From NCBI GenBank assembly GCA_944368215.1, contig CALVWX010000011.1, positions 1-56,214 on the forward strand: DNA of 56,214 bases, in the 5' to 3' direction. Positions 51,345 to 56,214 of the stretch are shown piece after piece (the stretch's first letter is position 1; every line of letters starts with the position of its first letter). Source of the DNA: an uncultured Clostridia bacterium (GTDB lineage Bacteria; Bacillota; Clostridia; Christensenellales; Borkfalkiaceae). A program made the translations under genes and the position numbers. The notes under the pieces were generated by a model. It was given only the letters and a program-made list of their open reading frames with translations. It had not been told where the DNA came from and did not search any database.

Positions 51345-51373
51345 TTGACTTTTACATTTTAATGCCATAAAAT
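51345..51373 (+). promoter_or_regulatory. Promoter of mrp
   Basis: TTGACT (51345-51350), 17-nt spacer, TAAAAT (51368-51373). The leader is about 22 nt with AAAAGGAG. Confidence 0.8.
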
Positions 51374-51401
51374 GTAGGTGTTTCTAAAAAAGGAGTTTTG
51401 T

Positions 51402-52241
51402 ATGGCAGAAAATTGCAATCACGATTGCTCTTCATGCGGCCAGTCGTGCTCCTCGCGCGACCCCAAAAGCCTTTTAAAGGCTCCGCACAAACTGAGCAAA
51501 ATACGTAAAGTAATCGCCGTTGTTTCCGGCAAAGGAGGCGTGGGCAAGTCCATGACAAGCGCGCTTTTGGCGTGCGCCTCGCAGTCAAAGGGCTACAACA
51601 CCGCCATAATGGACGCCGATATAACCGGCCCGTCCATTCCCAGAATATTCGGTATTCACGAGCGCGCAACCGGCAACGAATCGGGCATTCTCCCCGTCCT
51701 TACCGACGGCGGCATGCAGGTCATGTCCATGAACGTTCTTTTGAATAACGAGGAAGACCCCGTCGTATGGCGCGGCTCGCTCATTTCAGGCACCGTCCTC
51801 CAGTTCTGGACGGACGTTGTGTGGACGGACGTAGACTATATGTTTATCGACATGCCCCCCGGAACGGGAGACGTGCCTTTAACCATCTTCCAGTCCATCC
51901 CGCTTGACGGCATAATCATTGTAACCACGCCTCAGGATCTCGTCAGCATGATAGTCAAAAAGGCCGTGAATATGGCTGGATTGATGAATGTTCCCATCTT
52001 GGGCATCGTCGAAAACATGAGCTATATCACCTGCCCCGACTGCGGCCGCAAAATTTCCGTATTCGGCGAAAGTCAGGTCGATTCAATCGCCCTCGAGCAC
52101 GGCATAACAAATGTTATAAAAGTGCCCGTCGACCGCTCTCTCACCGAGGCCGCCGACAGCGGAAAGATAGAATCTTTCGACCACAACTATTACGAACCGT
52201 TCTTCGAAAAAATCGACGAGCAGTTAAAAAGCAAAAAGTAA
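51402..52241 (+). CDS. apbC: Mrp/ApbC-type Fe-S cluster carrier ATPase
   Basis: 279-residue P-loop NTPase transferring Fe-S clusters to apoproteins. It has an N-terminal Cys cluster CNHDCSSCGQSC (5-16), deviant Walker A KGGVGKS (44-50), DADITGPSIPRIFG, DMPPGTGDVPLTIFQ, and a C-terminal CPDCGRK motif supplying the dimer cluster. ATG 51402 has AAAAGGAG; the upstream in-frame start at 51378 overlaps the promoter -10 zone and is rejected. It likely supports the several Fe-S enzymes seen here (fumarase, activase, radical SAM). It is monocistronic. Confidence 0.95.
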   Translation: MAENCNHDCSSCGQSCSSRDPKSLLKAPHKLSKIRKVIAVVSGKGGVGKSMTSALLACASQSKGYNTAIMDADITGPSIPRIFGIHERATGNESGILPVLTDGGMQVMSMNVLLNNEEDPVVWRGSLISGTVLQFWTDVVWTDVDYMFIDMPPGTGDVPLTIFQSIPLDGIIIVTTPQDLVSMIVKKAVNMAGLMNVPILGIVENMSYITCPDCGRKISVFGESQVDSIALEHGITNVIKVPVDRSLTEAADSGKIESFDHNYYEPFFEKIDEQLKSKK

Positions 52242-52288
52242 ATTAAAAGGCGCCGACCGCATTTTCATGCGGTCGGCGCCTTTTAATT
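52241..52288. terminator. Bidirectional terminator between apbC and the InlB-repeat lipoprotein
   Basis: Perfect 21-bp stem, 52241-52261 with 52268-52288, loop TTTTCA. A/T ends serve both strands. The stem overlaps the stop codons of both convergent genes. Confidence 0.92.
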
Positions 52289-53933
52289 ACAGATAAAGAG
52301 TGGACATATCTGGATATATTAGCTCTACACTCATATCTGCTACTCTACCATAATATCTTGAGCCTAACATAAGATTCCCCGTCATGTCACTTGCTGTTGC
52401 AACATATACCATGTTAGTTTGTAATTGTGCATGTATTTCAATGCTTACATTCGTATAATCGCTGGAATCGACAGTTGTGCTTTTGCTTGCAAGAAGATAT
52501 TGATTTGATAACTGATTCCTAGAATAAAATGAAACTACAGTTGTTTTATCTGCTAAATTAGAATCGTGAGACACTTTCCATTTTATGGTCATATCTACAT
52601 GACCATAAAATTCTTCAGGTAGATAATTTCTTAAATTGATTGTTAGGCTTGTGTTAAATTTGAGGTCGGTGCTGCTACAACTTACAGACTCATCGCTGGC
52701 AAGGATAGTAATATTTGCTTCTTTAGCTTTACACCAGCCTGCTTTTAGTTTCACGCCCACTGCTGGCATTATCGTCGTATAATAAGGTTTATTATCATCA
52801 GTGAACCAGCCTGCAAACATGTACCCAGAACGTGTGGGTTCAGGAAGAGATATTGCAGTTCCTTGTGATTCGCAAATGTCTTCAACACTGCTGCCGCCAT
52901 TTGAATCAAGCTGAATGATAGGAAGCCAGCTTGCTTTTAAACTTAAACTATTTGCCGGCATTTGTGTTATATTTACGTTATTACCGTTTGAAGTATTCCA
53001 GCCTATGAACTTGAAGTTATCACGTATAGGAGTTGGTAACGTTATATTAGTGCCCTCTTTTGCTACTAATGGTGCAATATAATCTCCGCCATTTACATCA
53101 AATTCAATTACGGGTGCCCATTCAACTGCATATAGAGTAATATCGCTTGTTATGTTCGCATTAAATATATTAGACCCATCTTCGCTTGTTGACCATGTTA
53201 AAACCGCATACCCATTTAAATCACGTGTTTCTGGTACGACCTGCGAAATGGGCGTATTATAATCTATATCCATTGTCTCAATAGGAAAATTATTGCCAAA
53301 GTTAAAAGTGACAATGAATTTTTCCAGACTAAATCCTGCATATAGATTAATTGTAGAAGTGTTTAATTCAAAATTGCTAAAATTTACTATGGAGGATAGG
53401 GGGGCAAGTCCGTTTTTATCAGCCACTTTTAAGCCCTGACAATTAGATTCCGTAAACCAGCCCTCAAACTCATAATGATTTAAAGAGAGATCAACGGGTA
53501 ACATTGGTAATTGACTATCATAATATGCCGTAAGTTCGCTCACGCCGCTACTTGTTGCACCTTCGTAGTTTAGCACGACCTTATATTCCTTTGGTGTGAA
53601 TCTGGGATAAAGAGTAATAAAATTGTCTGGTTCGTCTGAAAATGTGATTACAGAGTTGCCGTCGGAAGAAACATATTGTGTGCCGCAGGTTTCAGCATCG
53701 AATAAGCCAACAAAATCGTAACCTTCACGCTGTGGTATTGATTCTATTGAAAATGGCTTTCCGCTTTCAACAGTAAATGAATGGGAGCCCTCGTCATCTC
53801 TATAGCTAATAGTATAGTAAGTATACCCACCAAGCAATTCAACAACATTACAGCCGTTTGCACATGAAGATGTAATAAGTAATGTTGAGGATAAAGTAAT
53901 GGTAAAAAGTAATTTTACGATTGATTTTTTCAT
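52287..53933 (-). CDS. Surface lipoprotein with InlB-type (Listeria-Bacteroides) repeats
   Basis: 548 residues. It has a signal peptide with a lipobox-like ITSSC (C24) followed by about five InlB B-repeats of 65-80 residues. Their hallmarks are GYDFVGLFD, HYEFEGWFTE, NFKFIGWNTS and GYMFAGWFTDD, each ending in an LYA/LKA-type strand. The C-terminal 150 residues form an unrecognised beta-rich domain. A cell-surface adhesin or binding role is likely. The gene is visibly AT-richer than its neighbours, suggesting recent acquisition. GGAGG lies before ATG 53933; an ORF extension to 54095 crosses the promoter/operators and is rejected. A small XRE regulator is divergent. Confidence 0.85.
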   Translation of the reverse strand: MKKSIVKLLFTITLSSTLLITSSCANGCNVVELLGGYTYYTISYRDDEGSHSFTVESGKPFSIESIPQREGYDFVGLFDAETCGTQYVSSDGNSVITFSDEPDNFITLYPRFTPKEYKVVLNYEGATSSGVSELTAYYDSQLPMLPVDLSLNHYEFEGWFTESNCQGLKVADKNGLAPLSSIVNFSNFELNTSTINLYAGFSLEKFIVTFNFGNNFPIETMDIDYNTPISQVVPETRDLNGYAVLTWSTSEDGSNIFNANITSDITLYAVEWAPVIEFDVNGGDYIAPLVAKEGTNITLPTPIRDNFKFIGWNTSNGNNVNITQMPANSLSLKASWLPIIQLDSNGGSSVEDICESQGTAISLPEPTRSGYMFAGWFTDDNKPYYTTIMPAVGVKLKAGWCKAKEANITILASDESVSCSSTDLKFNTSLTINLRNYLPEEFYGHVDMTIKWKVSHDSNLADKTTVVSFYSRNQLSNQYLLASKSTTVDSSDYTNVSIEIHAQLQTNMVYVATASDMTGNLMLGSRYYGRVADMSVELIYPDMSTLYL

Positions 53934-53950
53934 ATTTTTCCTCCGCGATA

Positions 53951-53969
53951 AGTACAAATATCTTGTACT
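53951..53969. promoter_or_regulatory. Dyad operator O1 of lipoprotein/XRE intergenic region
   Basis: AGTACAA-N5-TTGTACT, a perfect inverted repeat lying just downstream of the lipoprotein transcription start. It is paired with O2 at 53981. Confidence 0.78.
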
Positions 53970-53978
53970 TTTTACTAT

Positions 53979-54007
53979 ATTATACAAATACCTTGTACTT
54001 TTGTAAA
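53979..54007 (-). promoter_or_regulatory. Promoter of InlB-repeat lipoprotein
   Basis: Minus strand TTTACA (54007-54002), 17-nt spacer, TATAAT (53984-53979). Operator O2 lies exactly across the spacer, so bound regulator would exclude RNA polymerase. Confidence 0.78.
53981..53999. promoter_or_regulatory. Dyad operator O2 of lipoprotein/XRE intergenic region
   Basis: TATACAA-N5-TTGTACT, the same TACAA-N5-TTGTA dyad as O1. The centres are 30 bp apart, close to three helical turns, placing both on the same face of the DNA. Confidence 0.78.
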
Positions 54008-54011
54008 GTGA

Positions 54012-54224
54012 ATGAAGACAAAAATTGCGGAAAATATCAAATTTTATAGAAAACAAATGGGGCTTACGCAGGGTCAGCTTGCCGAAATGCTGCACGGCAA
54101 AAAGAGCCTTGTATCCAATTACGAAAACGGATACAGCACCCCCGATATCTTTACGCTCTGCAAGCTTGCCGACATATTCGACATAACTTTGGACGAACTT
54201 GTGGAGTGGAAGAGTGACGATTGA
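54012..54224 (+). CDS. Small XRE-family regulator
   Basis: 70 residues, almost entirely one helix-turn-helix domain: NIKFYRKQMGLTQGQLAEML then KKSLVSNYENGYSTPDIFTLCKLADIFDITLDEL. Such minimal XRE proteins act as dimers on short dyads. The two TACAA-N5-TTGTA operators next to its start and over the divergent lipoprotein promoter are the obvious targets. ATG 54012 has no clear Shine-Dalgarno (AAAGTGA). Its composition is less AT-rich than the lipoprotein gene, so the two may differ in origin. Confidence 0.9.
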   Translation: MKTKIAENIKFYRKQMGLTQGQLAEMLHGKKSLVSNYENGYSTPDIFTLCKLADIFDITLDELVEWKSDD

Positions 54225-54240
54225 CTTATACAGATAAACC

Positions 54241-54275
54241 GACGCGCGGAGCGATTTAAAATCGCTCCGCGCGTC
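54241..54275. terminator. Terminator hairpin after the XRE gene
   Basis: Palindromic GACGCGCGGAGCGAT with ATCGCTCCGCGCGTC around TTAAA, then AGTTTACTATT. Usable from both strands. Confidence 0.75.
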
Positions 54276-54334
54276 AGTTTACTATTCATGAGATAACCAT
54301 AATTAACACAAAGGCGGCATCATAAAGCCGCCTT

Positions 54335-55066
54335 TTATCCGTCATGTTTTTCAGGTAAAAATTTCCAGTACCGCACGGGCATGTAACCCTTCATCTGTCT
54401 TTCGTGCGGGCGTCCCTTAATATTTACCGATTTATAATAAAGTTTCCAAAGTTCCTCAAACGTCTTTTCGTATTCGGACAGATATACGTCGGCGCCGTCG
54501 GCATGGCAGATTACAATTTCGTTGCCGTCATACAGCGCGGCAATTTTTCTTTTTATGTCGTGAATGACAAATTTCTGGTTTTTCAGCCGCTCGGCAAAGT
54601 GCGGGGCGAGCAGGTCGGTTATGTCGTTGTCGGGGGAGTAGGGGGCGTAAAGCACGCCCCTGTCGTTTTCCATAAACCGCAAAAACCCTTTAAGGTTATG
54701 CAGCTCGCCGGTAACTCGGCGGCGGATATCCTCCAATTTCAGCACTTCGGGAATGTTGGCCATCGAACGCACGGGGCGCCGGTGCCTCATTAAAATCCTG
54801 ATATATTCAAGCGCGGCCTGTTCTTTGCCGCCGTTGCACGAGCGCAGCACCAACGATATGTCTTCGGCCGCCCCGCTGTCGTATTGCGCAATTTTTCTTT
54901 TGACCCTCGCGGCCTTTTCGCCGTCGGGCTCAATCTCTTTGACGACGCTGTCGAGCGAAAGCTGCAAGTCTCTGCGGCTCGTGATGATGCCGTTTTTGTC
55001 CGCATAGCAATCAAAAACGGCGGTGTAAAAACTGTCCTCGCCGCCGTCGGTCAGATAATACGTCAT
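54335..55066 (-). CDS. Radical-SAM-associated putative DNA metabolism protein (TIGR03915/DUF4130 type)
   Basis: 243-residue protein of the family always found with the putative DNA modification/repair radical SAM protein. It has the N-terminal YYLTDGGEDSFYTAVFDCY, the central RRVTGELHNLKGFLRFMEN, YAPYSPDNDITDLLAPHFAERLKNQKFVIHDIKR, and the C-terminal YYKSVNIKGRPHERQMKGYMPVRYWKFLPE. A nucleic-acid role is presumed for the pair but not proved. ATG 55066 has GGGGGAA and overlaps the radical SAM stop (ATGA); an in-frame extension to 55207 is a shadow inside that gene. Confidence 0.9.
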   Translation of the reverse strand: MTYYLTDGGEDSFYTAVFDCYADKNGIITSRRDLQLSLDSVVKEIEPDGEKAARVKRKIAQYDSGAAEDISLVLRSCNGGKEQAALEYIRILMRHRRPVRSMANIPEVLKLEDIRRRVTGELHNLKGFLRFMENDRGVLYAPYSPDNDITDLLAPHFAERLKNQKFVIHDIKRKIAALYDGNEIVICHADGADVYLSEYEKTFEELWKLYYKSVNIKGRPHERQMKGYMPVRYWKFLPEKHDG

Positions 55067-56214
55067 AATTCCCCCGTCAGGGCCGAAAACCCTTCCTGCG
55101 CGGTAGAAAACATGCTCAGTTGCTCGCCGTCGTCCGAACCGTCGCCCAGCATAAGCGAAGCTTTTATCATTTGTTCTCCGTCCGCGCCGTAAAATTTCCC
55201 GTTGCACGTTATAAAGTGCTTTGCCCTCTTGAGTATTATGCGCATTTTTTTAAGATTATCAAAGTCGAGGCGGGCAAACTTTCTGGCTTCGGTAATGCGG
55301 TAAGCCCCGCGGGCGCCAATCCCCGGCACGCGCAGCAGCATTTCCAGCGGCGCCTTGTTGATTTCTATGGGGAAGAGGTGTAAATTCCTGAGCGCCCACG
55401 CGCACTTGGGGTCGAACTCTGCCGAAAGGTTTTCGCCCTCGCCGCAAATCTCGTCCACGTCAAAGCCGTAAAATCGCAGCAGCCAGTCGGCCTGATACAG
55501 TCTGTGTTCGCGCAAAAGCCCGGCGCCTTTGTCGGGCAGAAGCGAACTTCTCACCACGGGTATATACGAAGAATAGTAAACCCTCTTCAGCCCCATGTTT
55601 CTGTACAGCGCCTGAGTCAGCTTTAATATGTGCCCGTCGCTTTCGGGCGACGCGCCTATTATCATCTGCGTAGTCTGCCCGGCGGGGATTGCCCTTGCGG
55701 CGCGCTTTACCTTATTTTCGCGGTCGTACACCGTTGCGGCGTACAGTTTTTTCATGGGTACAATAAGGCTGTCGCGCGTCTTTTGCGGCGCGAGCAGTTT
55801 AAGCGATTGCTCGCTCGGCAGCTCTATGTTGTAGCTCATTCTGTCCGCAAGGTGCGCCGCGCGCATGCACAGCGCCTCGTCGGCGTGAGGTATGCCCTTT
55901 AAGTGGATATATCCGTTAAAGTTATATTTCCCTCTTAAAAGCTCAACCGTGCGCGTCAGCATCTCCATCGTCTTATTGGGATTGCCGAACACGGCGGAGG
56001 AGAGGAAGAGCCCTTCAATATAGTTTCTCTTATAAAAATTAACCGTCAGCTCGCATATCTCTTCGGGCGTGACGGTCGCGCGCCTTACGTCCGCGCTCGC
56101 CCTGTTGGGGCAGTATTCGCAGTCGTAAATGCAGTCGTTGCTCATTAAAATTTTCAAAAGGGAAATACATCTTCCGTCAGGGGTAAAGGAGTGGCATATT
56201 CCCCCGACGGAAGC
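55063..56214 (-). CDS. Putative DNA modification/repair radical SAM protein (TIGR03916 type), N-terminus beyond window
   Basis: Radical SAM enzyme with CxxxCxxC as CIYDCEYC near the left of the visible part, IEGLFLSSAVFGNP, and a C-terminal helix-hairpin-helix LRVPGIGARGAYRI that suggests DNA binding. The reading frame stays open past the nominal TTG at 56157 to the window edge. The extra 19 codons contain GICHSFTPDGRCISLLKIL, which matches the family's usual N-terminal region, so the true start lies outside. 384 codons, including the stop, are visible here. It overlaps the downstream partner by 4 bp. Substrate and reaction are undetermined. Confidence 0.92.
   Translation of the reverse strand, partial: ASVGGICHSFTPDGRCISLLKILMSNDCIYDCEYCPNRASADVRRATVTPEEICELTVNFYKRNYIEGLFLSSAVFGNPNKTMEMLTRTVELLRGKYNFNGYIHLKGIPHADEALCMRAAHLADRMSYNIELPSEQSLKLLAPQKTRDSLIVPMKKLYAATVYDRENKVKRAARAIPAGQTTQMIIGASPESDGHILKLTQALYRNMGLKRVYYSSYIPVVRSSLLPDKGAGLLREHRLYQADWLLRFYGFDVDEICGEGENLSAEFDPKCAWALRNLHLFPIEINKAPLEMLLRVPGIGARGAYRITEARKFARLDFDNLKKMRIILKRAKHFITCNGKFYGADGEQMIKASLMLGDGSDDGEQLSMFSTAQEGFSALTGEL

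Noticed and set aside
53934-54095. 54-residue N-terminal extension of the InlB-repeat lipoprotein
   Set aside because: It crosses the operators and promoter and the start of the divergent XRE gene; ATG 53933 has GGAGG and opens a signal peptide.
56155-56157. TTG as start of the radical SAM gene
   Set aside because: The frame stays open to the window edge and the extra codons match the family N-terminal region, so the gene is partial.

Overview
The window looks like a chromosomal segment of an anaerobic, endospore-forming Firmicute of class Clostridia, probably an uncultured gut lineage; the Christensenellales direction is an impression, not a demonstration. Supporting signs are spoVAD/spoVAE and yunB (sporulation), a T-box in front of pheST, a large Firmicutes-type SRP RNA with an Alu domain, an oxygen-sensitive two-subunit class I fumarase, a 2-hydroxyacyl-CoA-dehydratase-type activase, DegV, and a short ProS. 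Base composition is moderately GC-rich except for one clearly AT-rich island near the right end. No tRNA, insertion sequence, prophage or CRISPR array was seen.

Layout, left to right. 1-2 kb: 3' end of RNase P RNA, then degV (fatty-acid binding) with a divergent PlsC-like acyltransferase. 2-4.7 kb: tldD-tldE protease pair. 5-9.2 kb: a two-gene split version of the large activase/HgdB-like protein. 9.2-11.5 kb: a REP-like repeat, then an SOS-box-controlled Y-family polymerase with a YolD-like partner. 11.5-16.9 kb (minus): phosphohexomutase-transketolase-methyltransferase-membrane protein operon. 17-18.4 kb: proS. 18.6-23.4 kb: the most unusual block. It holds a membrane-anchored Ntn-type amidase under a promoter bracketed by two identical palindromic operators, then a lysoplasmalogenase (YhhN/TMEM86) domain fused to an iron-containing alcohol dehydrogenase, translationally coupled to a class-3 fatty aldehyde dehydrogenase. 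23.4-26.5 kb: a candidate small RNA, a MocR regulator and a membrane-spanning XRE regulator. 27-30 kb: guaB with a protist-type IMPDH sequence, and an AEC carrier.

30-37.5 kb: spoVAD-spoVAE, divergent yunB, T-box-pheS-pheT, and class I fumarase. 37.5-40.1 kb: CPBP protease-rlmH, then an M14 peptidase-tadA. 40.2-48.4 kb: prs, pth, mfd, a PrsA/SurA-like lipoprotein, and uppP. 48.6-50.6 kb: a NatAB-type ABC exporter. 50.6-51.4 kb: a gene-free stretch with a REP-like element, two copies of a 70-bp near-perfect palindrome and, on the minus strand, the SRP RNA. 51.4-52.2 kb: Mrp/ApbC Fe-S carrier. 52.3-54.2 kb: AT-rich InlB-repeat lipoprotein and a divergent small XRE repressor with two dyad operators over the lipoprotein promoter. 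54.3-56.2 kb: the radical-SAM/SAM-associated putative DNA-repair pair, the first gene running off the right edge.

The best candidate for an undescribed system is the lysoplasmalogenase-alcohol dehydrogenase fusion plus aldehyde dehydrogenase. One domain would release a long-chain aldehyde from lysoplasmalogen in the membrane, the tethered dehydrogenase could reduce it to an alcohol, and the neighbour could oxidise it to a fatty acid. A second theme is translation without Shine-Dalgarno sequences. Five genes (pgm, mocR, yunB, fumA, CPBP protease) have a good -10 box only 5-9 nt before the start codon, suggesting leaderless mRNAs.
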